Source: JAHIKV01 sp963733145 (GTDB taxonomy: Bacteria; Planctomycetota; Planctomycetia; Pirellulales; Thermoguttaceae). Taken from it: DNA of 64,000 nt. Location: contig CAVTCJ010000015.1 of assembly GCA_963733145.1 (NCBI GenBank), forward strand, positions 62,001 to 126,000, read 5' to 3'. How positions within the stretch are numbered: position 1 is the first letter of the stretch; each line of letters begins with the position of its first letter. Shown one piece after another: positions 30,102 to 42,100 of this stretch. The notes under the pieces are model-generated. The model ran no database searches and was not told the origin of the DNA. It saw nothing but the letters and a program-made list of their open reading frames with translations. Made by a program: the position numbers and the translations under genes.

Positions 30102-31474
30102 CAGTCCGTGCTTGGCGAGCTTGTCGCGGAAGGTCGAGGGCTTCATGCCCAGGGCGGTGGCGGCGGCGGTTTTGTTGCCGCCCGAGTTGCGTAGGGCGTC
30201 TTGCAGGAGTTGCTTCTCGGCGTTGTCGATGACCGCCTGGAAGCCGCCGGCCGAGGGGCGCTCGCTCGGGGCCGGCCCGCCGATCTCGCCGGCCAACACG
30301 TCGGGCGTGACGCGGCCGCCGCCGATCAGGTACGCCCGCTCGAGCGTGTGGTACAACTCGCGGACGTTGCCCGGCCAGTTGTGACGCATCAGCAAGTCGA
30401 TCGACTCGGGAGGGAAAAAGGTGTCAGGAACCGTATCCGGCGACTTTTCCGGTAAATGGCTCCTGGCACCTTTTTCTCGGCGGCGATGCGTTTCAGCAGG
30501 TGCTCGGCCAGCGGCGGCACGTCGTCCAAACGCTCGCGGAGCGGGGGAATGTTGATCCGCAGCACGTCCAGCCGGTAATAGAGGTCCTCGCGGAACGTGC
30601 CTTCGCCGATTTTCCGCAGCAGGTTCCGCTTGGTCGAGGCGATGATCCGCACGTCGGCCTTGTTCGGCGCGCCGCCGCCAACCCGTTCGTAGACCTTCTC
30701 CTCGATCGCCCGCAAGAGCTTCGGCTGCTGCTCAATGGGGATGTCGTCGACGTCGTCGAGGTAGAGAGTTCCTCCCTCGGCCAGCTCGAAGCGGCCTTTT
30801 CTGCGCTGCTCGGCGCCGGTGAAAGAGCCTTTCTCGTGGCCGTAGAGTTCGCTTTCGATCAGTTGCGGCGGGAAGAGCGTGCAGCCGACTTTGACGTAGG
30901 GGAAGCCGCGGCGGTGCGAGTTGCGGTGGATGATCGTGGCCAGCAGGTCCTTGCCCACGCCGGTCTCGCCGAACAAAAGGACGTTGGCGTCGGTCTTGGC
31001 GGAGATTTCCACCATTTTTCTGACCCGTTCCATGGCGGCCGAGCGGCCGACGATCGTCAGTTCCACGTTCGCGGCGGAGAATGCCGGCTTGGCGGCGGGC
31101 GATTCTGTGGCTTGCCGCTGCCGCTCGATCCGGGCCAGCAGCGGCAGCACGTCCTCGTTGCGGAAGGGTTTGGTGAGGAAGTCCAACGCCCCGAGCTTGA
31201 CCGCCTCGACGGCCACGGGAATGCTGCCGTAGGCAGTCATCATAATGACCTCCGTCTCAGCCAGCGGGCCTTGCTTTATCCGCTTGAGCAACTCGATGCC
31301 GTCGAGCCGGGGCATTTTCAGGTCGGTCACCACCACGTCGAAGCGTCCGGCGTCGAGCTTTTCGATCGCTTCCTGCCCGTCGGCGGCGGCCACGACCTCG
31401 TGTCCCTGCGCGGCGAGATCGTCGGCCATCGTGACCCGTTTGATCTTTTCGTCGTCAACGACCAGGATGCGCAT
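30096..31474 (-). CDS. Sigma-54-dependent response regulator (NtrC/AtoC family), interrupted by a repeat
   Basis: About 455 aa over two frames. The receiver has MRILVVDDEK, phosphoacceptor Asp in DVVVTDLKMPRLDG and MTAYGS. The AAA+ domain has Walker A GETGVGKD, the sigma-54 contact loop GSFTGA, and TLYLDDVDDIP. A repeat (30414-30476) lies just before FPPESIDLLMRHNWPGNVRELYHTLERAYL. The Fis-type HTH closes the protein (NSGGNKTAAATALGMKPSTFRDKL). The break needs one indel to repair. I chose the start at 31474 (MRILVV). No cognate sensor kinase is adjacent. Confidence 0.85.
30414..30476. repeat. Palindromic element inside the response-regulator gene
   Basis: Arms aaaaaggtgtcaggaacc and ggctcctggcacctttttct. 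It lies in the AAA+ domain between HLLKRIAAEKK and PPESIDLLMRH, where the two reading frames part. Confidence 0.8.
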
Positions 31475-31520
31475 GGGGCGGATCGAATATAAGATAAATT
31501 GAGGGCGGCGCCGCCATCCA

Positions 31521-31760
31521 TCAACCTTGCGAGGCAAGGTGCATTTCGGTGGCTAGGGGCAACTCGATGACGTCGTTCCGCAGGAGACGGGTGGAAAAGA
31601 ACAAGACCTCCAGGTTCTCGACCTCGCGCGTTTCGGGATTCAGGCGGGCGACAACCTCGTCGCCTACCTCTTCCGACTCCTGCTCCGCGTAAGGTTCGCG
31701 CTTGCCAATATATAATATGTCCGCCTCCCGGTCGTACTGGAAGGTCAGTGTTTCCGCCAT
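31521..31760 (-). CDS. DUF2283 protein
   Basis: 79 aa. LTFQYDREADILYIGKREPY, then VVARLNPETREVENLEVLFFS, is the DUF2283 beta-rich fold. The start at 31760 overlaps the stop of the upstream gene by 16 bp. DUF2283 genes are often seen next to small uncharacterised partner genes and are suspected antitoxin-like proteins; here the partner precedes it. Confidence 0.7.
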   Translation of the reverse strand: MAETLTFQYDREADILYIGKREPYAEQESEEVGDEVVARLNPETREVENLEVLFFSTRLLRNDVIELPLATEMHLASQG

Positions 31761-32071
31761 TCGATTTCTCCTTCCTTCAATTTGCGAGCCAAGTAAGACG
31801 TAATTATCCAAGGCTTTGTTTGTTGTCCCTGCCCACCGACGACAACCACAACCACGTGCTTGCCACCCCGGAGGTCGGCGAACCATCTGGAGAAAAGCCT
31901 GGCATTGCCAACGCGAGAACTCCGGCGGATCTGGTCGGGATCAGCCAGCGTCTCCATGATACGCTGGCGGTGGTCGGGAAGCAAATCGGGATGGTGATTG
32001 CCGATATGCCGCTCCCGCTCGTCGGTCAGCTCCACGTCGAGCCCCAGATACGGACACGGCAACAGGGCCAT
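31745..32071 (-). CDS. Small partner protein of DUF2283 (possible toxin)
   Basis: 108 aa. Segments ELTDERERHIGNHHPDLLP, ETLADPDQIRRSS, ARLFSRWF, KHVVVVVV and PWIITSYLARKLKEGEIEW recall a small protein family with conserved His, Arg and Trp residues that is found next to DUF2283 and could be an RNase-like toxin. I do not recognise a named Pfam domain with certainty. The 16-bp overlap with the DUF2283 gene shows translational coupling. Confidence 0.55.
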   Translation of the reverse strand: MALLPCPYLGLDVELTDERERHIGNHHPDLLPDHRQRIMETLADPDQIRRSSRVGNARLFSRWFADLRGGKHVVVVVVGGQGQQTKPWIITSYLARKLKEGEIEWRKH

Positions 32072-32158
32072 CCCGCATTCTCCCTCGCCAAAATAGCCAA
32101 TTTCCCGCGCAGCGACAAATTATCAAGCGACGGCCGCCGGCCGCGACTTTGCGTTGAT

Positions 32159-34721
32159 TTACGCCGTGGCCTCGCCTTCGCCGGAGCCTTCGGCGCCCGC
32201 CCCGACGGCCAGCGGTTCGGCGTGCTCCTCGGCCGTCGAGCCGTGGAAGTTGAGCTGCTTCTTGTCGCCGACTTCCTTGACCTCGATGGTGATCGTGTCC
32301 ATGCCCTTGAACTCGCCCTTGAGGAGTTCCTCGGAGAGCGGGTCCTCGACGAAGTTCTCGATCGCCCGGCGCAGCGGCCGGGCGCCGAAATCGAGGTTGC
32401 TCCCCTTGCGGATCAGATACTGCTTGGCCTCGTCGGTAAGGATCAGCGCCAGGCCGCGCTCGGTGAGCCGCTCGCGGACCTTCTTCAGTTCCATCTCGAT
32501 CACGTCGCCCAGGTCGCTTTGGGTGAGGTGGCGGAAGACGATCACGTCGTCGACGCGGTTGAGGAACTCGGGGCGGAAGACCTTTTCGATCTGCTCCTGC
32601 ACCCGGCCCTTCATGTTTTCGTAAGAGGCGTCGTCGTCCGGTTTCTGGAAGCCGAAGGCCGATTCGTTCTTGATGGCGTCGGCGCCGGCGTTGGTGGTCA
32701 TGATGAGGATCGTGTTGCGGAAATCGACGTTGCGGCCGAAGCTGTCGGTCAAGCGGCCCTCTTCCATCATTTGCAGGAGCATGTTGAATACGTCGGGATG
32801 GGCCTTCTCGATTTCGTCCAGCAGCACGACGGCGTAGGGCCGGCGGCGGATTTTCTCGGTCAGTTGTCCGCCTTCCTCGTAGCCCACGTATCCCGGCGGG
32901 GCCCCGACCAGCCGGCTGACGTTGTGCTTCTCCATGTACTCGCTCATGTCGATCTGGATCAGGGCGTCCTCGTCGCCGAACATGAACTCGGCCAGGGCCT
33001 TGGCCAGCAGGGTCTTGCCCACGCCGGTCGGCCCGGCGAAGACGAAGCAGCCGGTGGGCCGCTTGGGATCCTTCAAGCCGCTGCGGCTGCGGCGGACCGC
33101 CTTGCAGATCGAATGGATCGCCTCTTCCTGGCTGACCACGCGCTTGTGCAGTTCGTCCTCCATCTTCATCAGCCGCTGCGAATCCTCGGTGGTCATCCGG
33201 GTGAGCGGGACTCCGGTGATCTTCGAGATCACCTCGGCGATGACCTCTTCGTCGACCACGCCGTCGGTTTCGCGTGATTTCTCCCGCCACTGATGGGTAA
33301 TGTGCTGCTTTTTCTTCTTGAGCTTGTCGGCCTGGTCGCGCAGGGCGGCGGCCTTCTCAAAATCCTGGTTGGCGACCGCTTCTTCCTTGTCCTTGTTCAG
33401 TTTCTCGACTTCTTCGTCGATGTCCTTCAGGTCCGGCGGACGGGTCATCGATTTCAGATGCACCCGGGCGCCGGCCTCGTCGATGATGTCGATGGCCTTG
33501 TCGGGCAGGCAGCGGCCGGTGATGTAGCGGCTCGACAACTCCACGGCCGAAGCGATGGCGTCGTCGGTGATCCGCACGTGATGGTGCTGCTCGTAACGGT
33601 CGCGGAGCCCCTTGAGGATTTCCACCGCCTCGGTCTTCGTCGACGGCTCGACAATCACTATTTGGAAGCGGCGGTCCAGGGCGCTGTCCTTTTCGATATA
33701 CTTCCGGTACTCGTCGAGGGTGGTGGCGCCGATGCACTGGATTTCGCCGCGGGAGAGGGCGGGCTTGAGCACGTTGCTGGCGTCGATGGCGCCCTCGGCC
33801 CCGCCGGCCCCAACCAGCGTGTGCAACTCGTCGATGAAGAGGATCGTGTTCTTGGCCCGGCGGACTTCGTTCATCACGGCCTTGATCCGCTCCTCGAACT
33901 GGCCGCGGTATTTCGTGCCGGCGACCATCATCGCCAGGTCGAGCACGACGATGCGGCGGTCGAGGAGCAGTTCGGGGACGTTCCCCTCGACGACCCGTTG
34001 TGCGAAGCCTTCGACGATGGCGGTTTTGCCCACGCCCGCCTCGCCCAGCAGGACGGGGTTGTTTTTCGTCCGCCGGCCGAGGATTTGCATTGTCCGCTCG
34101 ATTTCCTTCTCGCGGCCGATCACCGGATCGAGCTTTCCTTGCCGGGCGAGTTCGGTCAGATCGCGGCCGAAGCTGTCCAGGGCGGGGGTCTTCGACTTGC
34201 CGGCGCGTTGTCCGCTCTCGCCGCCGCCGCCGCGGGGGCCGGAGAGTCCGCCCGCCCGCTCCGCGCCTTCCGGGCCTTCCATGCCGTGGCCCAACAGATT
34301 CAACACTTCCTCGCGGACGTCCTCGAGTTTCAGGCCGAGATTCATCAACACCTGGGCGGCCACCCCTTCCTGCTCGCGGAGCAGGCCGAGGAGGATGTGT
34401 TCGGTGCCCACGTAATTGTGGTTCAGGTTGCGGGCCTCTTCCATCGAGTATTCGATGACTTTTTTCGCCCGCGGCGTTTGCGGGAGCTTGCCCATCGTGA
34501 CCATGTCCGGCCCGCTCTGCACCAGCTTCTCGACTTCCAGCCGGATCTTGCGGAGATCGACGTCGAGGTTCTTCAACACGTTCGCCGCCACCCCGCTGCC
34601 TTCCTTGATCAGACCAAGCAGGATGTGTTCGGTGCCGATATATTCATGGTTGAACCGCTGGGCCTCTTGATTGGCCAGTTGCATCACTTTTCGGCGCGGT
34701 CGGTGAATCGCTCGTACATCA
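32159..34721 (-). CDS. clpC: AAA+ chaperone ClpC, one frameshift near the start
   Basis: About 853 aa, unfoldase partner of ClpP. The true start is ATG at 34721: MYERFTDRAEK, then an indel near 34687 leads to VMQLANQEAQRFNHEYIGTEH, the normal Clp_N domain. First Walker A is GEAGVGKTAIVEG (about 227), Walker B ILFIDELHTLVG. The UVR/M domain (DEEVEKLNKDKEEAVANQ, about 430-470) marks ClpC rather than ClpA or ClpB. Second Walker A is GPTGVGKTLLAKALAEF and Walker B VLLDEIEKAHPD. The frame running up to 34795 adds 25 unrelated residues and is not the start. Confidence 0.93.
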
Positions 34722-35035
34722 ATATTCTCCAAATTGTATTCCAAGCCGCGGGGCGCGTCCCGCGGGCCAAGAGAGCTTCTTAAAAACAATACCATCGCCC
34801 TCTATGCGCTACGCATGTCTGGACCGATCAGTTCACTCTTGCTCTGCCTCCCCGGTCCACCGCCAGAGAATTGTAACTTCCAAAACAGGTCTAATCAAGG
34901 TAACTCGTAGGACAGGCTGGCAACCTGTCCTACAACAGTGTCTTGAAACGGGACAGGTTGGCAACCTGTCCTACAGTAGTGCCAACCGATACGCCCATAT
35001 TGCCGAGATGTTGACTATTTGCGACACTGGGCGAT
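34722..35035. other. Divergent spacer between clpC and the Clp_N-ThiE gene
   Basis: No gene seen. 34907-34977 is a palindrome pair with taggacaggctggcaacctg and gacaggttggcaacctgtcc, related to 30052-30101. The rest probably holds promoters for both genes. Confidence 0.6.
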
Positions 35036-36856
35036 ATGCGATTCATTTTTACCCCCGCCGCCGAGCGCGCATTGGAGCAGGCTTCCGGTTGGACGCTTGG
35101 TTCCGAACGCCACGAATTAGAGGCGGAATCGCTCTTGCTGGGGTTGTTGTCCGAACCGGAATGCCGCGCTGCAGTGATGCTTGCCAGGGTGGGTGTGGAT
35201 ATTTCGGTTGTTCGCAAACGGTGGGCTGAACTGGCACACAGCATCCCCCCGAAAGATGGCGCCATCGCGCGGAAGCCGTTATCTTCCGACGTAGTTTGTT
35301 CCCTCCAGTTGGCCTCTGGGCGGCTGGAATTGCTCCCTCGCCCCATCGAATTTGCAACCGAACACATCCTTTTGGGGTTGGCTTCGGCCGATCACGAGGT
35401 CTCGCTCTGGCTCCGCCGGCAGGGGCTCGACCCCGACTCGCTGGCGGCGGAAATCCGCAAACTGCACGGTTTTTCGGCGGAAGACGATCCCTTAAAAGCC
35501 CTCGACGTGCCGGACGAATCTATCGACATTTGGGAAAGCAACTCGGACAACAATAGCCGGGGGCTAACAGCCCCCGGTGAGGGAACCGACAATTCCGACA
35601 TTGTGGTGCAGGCGTCCCGCCTGCATGGTGCAGCCGGGACGGCCGCACCACAATCGGCGATGATCGATGCCCTGCGCGTCATCGACGCCGCGGCCAACCG
35701 CGCCCGCGAAGGCATTCGCGTTGTCGAGGACTACGTGAGACTGATTCTCGACGACCGGCATCTGACGCGACTTTGCAAGCAACTGCGCCACGATCTGACC
35801 GAGTGTTTGGGTTCGATCGCGCCGCAGCGGCGTTTCTCCGCCCGGGAAACGCTGGCCGACGTGGGGACGGACTTGGACACGACGAGCGAAGGCCGCCGCG
35901 CAAGCCCGCTCGAGGTGATGCGGGCGAATTTCGCCCGCTTGCAGGAAGCCCTGCGCAGCCTGGAGGAGTTCGGCAAGCTGCTCGACGCCGATTGTTGGGG
36001 TGACAGTTGGACTGCCACCCCCGGGGCGACAGAGCAACTATCGCCCCAACCGGCGAATTTGGCGGCGGCCGTCAAACAACTCCGCTATCGTGCCTACACG
36101 CTCCAACGGGCCGTGGAAATCGCCGCCCGCTCGATCGAGCGGCTGGCTTCGGCCCGGCTTTATGTGTTGCTCGATGGAGGGCCGTCGCCCGAGGAGTTCG
36201 AGCGGCTCGCGGCGTCGCTGATCGCGGCGGGCGCGGGCGTCCTGCAACTCCGCGACAAGCGGCTCGGCGACCGCGAGTTGCTCGCCCGTGCCCGGCTGCT
36301 GCGGGCGATCACAAAAGAGCATGTAGCACAGCCGCCCTCGGCTGTGACCGATAATGATTACGGCACAGCCGAGGGCGGCACAGCCGAGGGCGGCTGTGCT
36401 ACAAATCGTCGGGTATTGTTTATCGTCAACGACCGGCCAGATTTGGCGGCCCTGGCCGGGGCAGACGGAGTTCACGTCGGACAGGAGGAGGTCTCGGTGA
36501 AGGACGCCCGGCGGATCGTCGGGCCGGACGCGCTGGTCGGCGTCTCGGCCCATTCGATCGAGCAGGCCCGGCAGGCGGTGCTCGACGGAGCCGACTACAT
36601 CGGCGTTGGTCCGGTTTTCGCTTCAGAGACAAAGCGGTTCGAGCATTTTCCGGGCGTCGAGTTGGTGCGCGCGGTGTCGGCGGAGATCAGACTGCCCGCC
36701 TTCGCCATCGGGGGCATCGACCGCTCGAACGTCGCCCAAGTGCTGGCGGCCGGCGCGACCCGGATTGCCGTTGGCAGCGCGATTACCGCGGCCGACGATC
36801 CCGCCCGGGCGGCGAGAGAATTGGCGTCGACTGTAATAAGGAGCGTGCAAACGTAG
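35036..36856 (+). CDS. thiE: Clp_N-like domain fused to ThiD2-ThiE thiamine-phosphate synthase
   Basis: 606 aa in one frame. Residues 1-180 contain two Clp_N-type repeats (LEAESLLLGLLSEPECRA; FATEHILLGLASADHEVS). A linker (about 180-207) is encoded by two palindromic repeats (RGLTAPGEG; VVQASRLHGAAGTAAP). From MIDALRVIDAAANRAREGIRVVEDYVR the ThiD2 domain starts, then ThiE: LYVLLDGG, AGVLQLRDK, FIVNDRPDLAALAGADGVHVG, DYIGVGPVF and IAVGSAI. ThiE joins HMP-PP and thiazole phosphate to thiamine phosphate. Repeat 36322-36404 sits inside the ThiE barrel. The Clp_N part may have been a separate upstream gene; ATG at 35658 could still start a standalone ThiD2-ThiE. Confidence 0.85.
   Translation: MRFIFTPAAERALEQASGWTLGSERHELEAESLLLGLLSEPECRAAVMLARVGVDISVVRKRWAELAHSIPPKDGAIARKPLSSDVVCSLQLASGRLELLPRPIEFATEHILLGLASADHEVSLWLRRQGLDPDSLAAEIRKLHGFSAEDDPLKALDVPDESIDIWESNSDNNSRGLTAPGEGTDNSDIVVQASRLHGAAGTAAPQSAMIDALRVIDAAANRAREGIRVVEDYVRLILDDRHLTRLCKQLRHDLTECLGSIAPQRRFSARETLADVGTDLDTTSEGRRASPLEVMRANFARLQEALRSLEEFGKLLDADCWGDSWTATPGATEQLSPQPANLAAAVKQLRYRAYTLQRAVEIAARSIERLASARLYVLLDGGPSPEEFERLAASLIAAGAGVLQLRDKRLGDRELLARARLLRAITKEHVAQPPSAVTDNDYGTAEGGTAEGGCATNRRVLFIVNDRPDLAALAGADGVHVGQEEVSVKDARRIVGPDALVGVSAHSIEQARQAVLDGADYIGVGPVFASETKRFEHFPGVELVRAVSAEIRLPAFAIGGIDRSNVAQVLAAGATRIAVGSAITAADDPARAARELASTVIRSVQT
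35558..35652. repeat. Two palindromes at the domain junction
   Basis: 35561-35582 is ccgggggctaacagcccccgg. 35606-35648 is gtggtgcaggcgtcccgcct followed by a partial complement. Both are translated in frame. Confidence 0.85.
36322..36404. repeat. QPPSAV-type palindrome inside thiE
   Basis: Same family as 6469-6533, with an extra copy of the right arm (cacagccgagggcgg twice). Inserted between RAITKEH and RRVLFIVNDR of the ThiE barrel. Confidence 0.9.
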
Positions 36857-36976
36857 GGTGGGACAAGCGAAGCGCGGTCCCACCAATACGGAACCAATAA
36901 TTCGACCCAAACCAACTTGGTGGGACTGCGCTTTGCTTGTCCCACCCTACTTTCCCGGCGTGGGTGCCGGGGCTAA
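36853..36976. repeat. REP pair downstream of thiE
   Basis: gtagggtgggacaagcgaag and gctttgcttgtcccacccta in inverted orientation (36853-36950), then a gcgtgggtgccggggctaaa unit. Same REP family as around the RAYT gene. Confidence 0.9.
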
Positions 36977-37019
36977 ACAATTCATTTTAACCCACTACCC
37001 ATTTACCAGGAGTCCAGCC

Positions 37020-38338
<1,319 letters not shown>

Positions 38339-38340
38339 AT

Positions 38341-38429
38341 GTAGGGTGGGACAAGCGCAGCGCGGTCCCACCAACATTCGGAAAAATTATGGAAATTGGT
38401 GGGACCGCGCTTCGCTTGTCCCACCCTAC
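38341..38429. repeat. REP pair upstream of RAYT
   Basis: gtagggtgggacaagcgcag and cgcttcgcttgtcccaccct in inverted orientation, ending 17 bp before the RAYT start codon. Confidence 0.92.
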
Positions 38430-38445
38430 GTATCCCGATGACGCC

Positions 38446-39000
38446 ATGTCTGACTATCGGCGTTGGTATGTGCCTGGTGGAACCTTTTTTTTCACGGCCG
38501 TCACCTATGGTCGAAGGCCGATCCTCTGCAACGCTATGGCACGGAAGTGCCTCCACGAAGCTATCGACAAAGTCCGTGCGACTCGGCCGTTTGAACTGGT
38601 TGCCATTGTGCTGTTACCCGACCATGTTCATACGATTTGGACACTACCGCCGGGAGACGTCGCCTATCCATTGCGATGGAAGCGCATCAAAGAGGAATTC
38701 ACCCTTGCGTATCTTGCGTGTGGTGGATCGGAAGGCTTAAGAAGCCGTTCTCGAATACGGCATGGTGAACGCGGCATTTGGCAGCGCAGATATTGGGAAC
38801 ATTCTGTACGTGACGAAGCGGATCTGAACCGTTGCGTCGATTATGTGCATTGGAATCCGAAGAAACACGACTTGGTCAGCAACGTCCGAGATTGGCGTTG
38901 GTCGTCATTCAACCGATACGTCTCTTTGGGCCAATACGAGATTGGCTGGGGCGCAATTGATCCAGCGCCCGGCTACGATGATCCCGAATGGGGCGAGTAG
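38446..39000 (+). CDS. REP-associated tyrosine transposase (RAYT, Y1/HUH family)
   Basis: 184 aa. The HUH motif is LLPDHVHTIW (His60, His62) and the nucleophile is probably Tyr133 in CVDYVHWNPKKH, followed by DWRWSSFNRYV, the standard RAYT end. RAYTs cut single-stranded REP DNA and are thought to spread REP/BIME palindromes. The gene is intact and bracketed by REP units of one family, upstream (38341-38429) and downstream (38998-39093, 39113-39147). Its TAG stop is part of the downstream REP. This is a complete candidate REPtron. Confidence 0.92.
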   Translation: MSDYRRWYVPGGTFFFTAVTYGRRPILCNAMARKCLHEAIDKVRATRPFELVAIVLLPDHVHTIWTLPPGDVAYPLRWKRIKEEFTLAYLACGGSEGLRSRSRIRHGERGIWQRRYWEHSVRDEADLNRCVDYVHWNPKKHDLVSNVRDWRWSSFNRYVSLGQYEIGWGAIDPAPGYDDPEWGE

Positions 39001-39147
39001 GGTGGGACAAGCGCAGCGCAGTCCCGCCATTGCTCGAATGGATGTCGGGGTTCGACGGGTTGGTGGGACCGCGCTGCGCTTGTCCCACCCTACTCAATGC
39101 CACCTTTCTCAAGTGGTGGGACCGCGCTGCGCTTGTCCCACCCTACT
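38998..39147. repeat. Three REP units downstream of RAYT
   Basis: gtagggtgggacaagcgcag, then two inverted copies ggtgggaccgcgctgcgctt followed by gtcccaccctactca. The last touches the stop of the convergent pckG fusion gene. Confidence 0.92.
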
Positions 39148-42100
39148 CAGCAGCGCAACTCTTCCGCGGCCGTGGCCAGCACATCGAAGAGGTCCTCCAG
39201 TCGGTCCTCGTCGACCGCTGAAAACGCGATGCGGATGTCGCGGTCGCCGTTGGCGATCACGCCCACGCCGTATTTCTCCAGCAAGTGCCGGCGATAGGTC
39301 TCGGCGTCGATCCCGTTGAGTTTGACGCACATGAAATAGCCGGAATTGAAGGGATACGGCTCCCAGAGGTTGTCGAACTTCGGGGAGGCGATAATTTGTT
39401 GGACCTTCTTCGCGCGGGCTTTGAGAATATCGATGTTCCGCTGCCGCTCGATGTCGGCCGTATCGCCGGACAGGGCCTTGACAAGGATCGACTGAGACGG
39501 GTGCGAGCAGTTCGAGACGACGCTGCGGATGGCGCCGGCGGTCTTTTTCTCCAGGGCCTGGTAGAGCGCCTTGTCGTCGGTCGCCGCCGGTGCGGCGAAG
39601 GTGAGCATCCCGGTACGAAACCCCCAGACGAAATCCTCCTTGGTGGCGGCGTCGGCCTTGACGGCCAACAGGCGGGGATGGCATCCGGCGAGCCGGGCAA
39701 AGATCGATTCCTGGGCCAAATCTTCGTCGTAAAAGAGGCCGAAGTAGGCGTCGTCGGCCACCACGATCAAGTTGCGCTCGGCTGCGGCCGCGTTGCGCAG
39801 CACCGCCACAATCTCGTCCATTTCCGCATTCGTGACGGCGTAGCCCGTCGGATTGTTGGGGAAGTTTAGAATGACGATGGTTTTCGAGCCTTCCGGGCGG
39901 GCGTCCAGCGCCGCGCGGAGTCCTTCGACGTTGAACCCCCCCTCGGCGTTGAACAGCGAATACAGCGCGAGCTGCGCCCGACAACGGACGCCGAAAATCA
40001 ACTCGAAGTTTTCCCAGAACTTGTCCGGCAGAAGCACCAGATCCCCGCGATCGACGAAGAGGTCGCCGACGACGCTCATAGCTTGAGTCAAACCGCAAGT
40101 GACGACAGGATTGGAGAAACTCTTTCCCGCCAGGCTGGGATTCTTCCGCAGCAGGTCTTCCCGCCATTTCTTTCGCAGGTTCGGCCGCCCGGTGGCCGGG
40201 GCGTAGGTGAGCACCTCGTCCGGGTCCAGATCGTTAAAGAACCGCATGACGGAGGGGAGCGACATCGGCTCGCCCCCTTCCCACGCGATGCCCAGCGTGG
40301 CGTTGTAACGCTTGGCCTTCTCGCGGGCCTCGGCGCCTTGGGCCACGATGCCCTTGGGGAAAAACAGCCGCTGGCCGAAGTCGGAGAGCATCTCGAACAG
40401 GTGCGGATTTTCGCGGCGGATCGTCTGGTTCAACTCGGCCGCCAGGGGGCGGATCTCGTTGCCCGGCGGAAGCAGACGGAACGGCGTCTTCAGCCGCCGG
40501 CGGAGTCCTTCAAGCTCCTCGCGCAAGGCGGGCGGGAAGCGGTCGCCGAACGGCTGGAAGAAGGTCTCGATCCGGTCGGCCTCTTCGAGCCAATCGGAGC
40601 GCTCGACCGTGAAAAGTTTTTCCAGGTTTTCGGGAGGAACGTCCAGCCCGGTCAAGTCGATGCTGTCCGCGGTGGGGACGTAGCCGATGGGGGTTTCGGC
40701 GGCCTTCGCCTCGCCCCGGCAACGGTCGAGAATCCACTCGATCACCCGCAGGTTTTCGCCGAATCCGGGCCAGAGGAACTTTCCGTCCTCGCCGGTGCGG
40801 AACCAGTTGACGTGGAAGATTTTCGGCGGATGGGCCATCCGCTCGCCCATGTCGAACCAGTGCTGGAAGTAGTCGCCCATGTGATAGCCGCAGAAGGGGA
40901 GCATGGCCATCGGGTCGCGGCGGACCTCGCCCTGTTTGCCGTACTGGGCGGCGGTCCGTTCGGAGGCCATCGTGGCGCCGACGAAGACGCCGTGCCGCCA
41001 GTCGTAGGACTCGAAGACCAGGGGGGCCAGTTTCGCCCGGCGGCCGCCGAAAATCAGCGCCGAGATGGGCACGCCCCGCGGATCGTCGTACAGCGGCGAG
41101 CAAGACGGGCATTGCGTGAACGGAGCGGTAAAGCGGCTGTTCGCATTGGCGCCGAGGATGGGCTTGCCGTTCTCATCCTTCATGCACGGCTTCCACGGCC
41201 GGCCCTGCCAGTCGGTGCCCTCCTCCGGCGGCCGCCCTTCGCCCCCTTCCCACCACACGCCGCCGTCCTTCGTCAACAGGACGTTGGTGTAGATGGTGTT
41301 CCGTTTGATGGTCTCCATCATGTTGGGGTTGCTCTTGAAATTGGTCCCCGGGGCGACGCCAAAAAATCCCCATTCGGGATTGATCGCCCGCAGCCGCCCC
41401 TCTTCGTCGATCCGCATCCAGGCGATGTCGTCGCCGACGGTCCAGATTTTGTAGCCTTTGATCCGCAGCCCCTCGGGCGGCACCATCATTGCCAGATTGG
41501 TCTTGCCGCAGGCGCTGGGGAAGGCGGCGGCGACGTACTCGGTCCGGCCTTCGGGATTTTCGATGCCCAGGATCAGCATGTGCTCGGCCATCCAACCCTC
41601 TTGCCGGCCGAGATAGCTGGCGATGCGCAGGGCGAGGCACTTCTTGCCCAGCAGCACGTTGCCGCCGTAGCCCGAGCCGACGCTCCAGATGGCGTTGTCC
41701 TCGGGGAAGTGGAGGATCAGGCGGCGATTGATGTCCAATTCGGCCTTGCCGTGCAGACATTTCGTGAACTCGCCGTCCGTGCCGAGACATTCGAGCACTT
41801 TCGGCCCGACGCGGGTCATCAGGCACATGTTCCGCACGACGTAGATGCTGTCGGTCAGCTCGACGCCGATCTTGCTGAACGGCGAGCCGACCGGTCCCAT
41901 CGAAAACGGGATGACGTACATCGTGCGGTCCTTCATCGAGCCGGCGAAAATTTCGCCCGCCTTGCTATAGCCGTCCTCGGGCGGCATCCAATTGTTCGTC
42001 GGCCCGGCGTCTTCGCGCCGGCTGGTGCAGATGAAGGTCAGATTCTCGGTCCGGGCGACGTCGTTGATGGCCGTGCGGTGGTAAACGCAGCCGGGCAACT

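Noticed and set aside
33293..34783. 496-aa plus-strand frame opposite clpC
   Set aside because: Antisense of ClpC; no recognisable motifs and codon bias of the opposite strand.
34722..34795. Extended ClpC N-terminus starting at 34795
   Set aside because: MYERFTDRA, the normal ClpC start, is seen in the neighbouring frame from 34721; the extension is a frameshift artefact.
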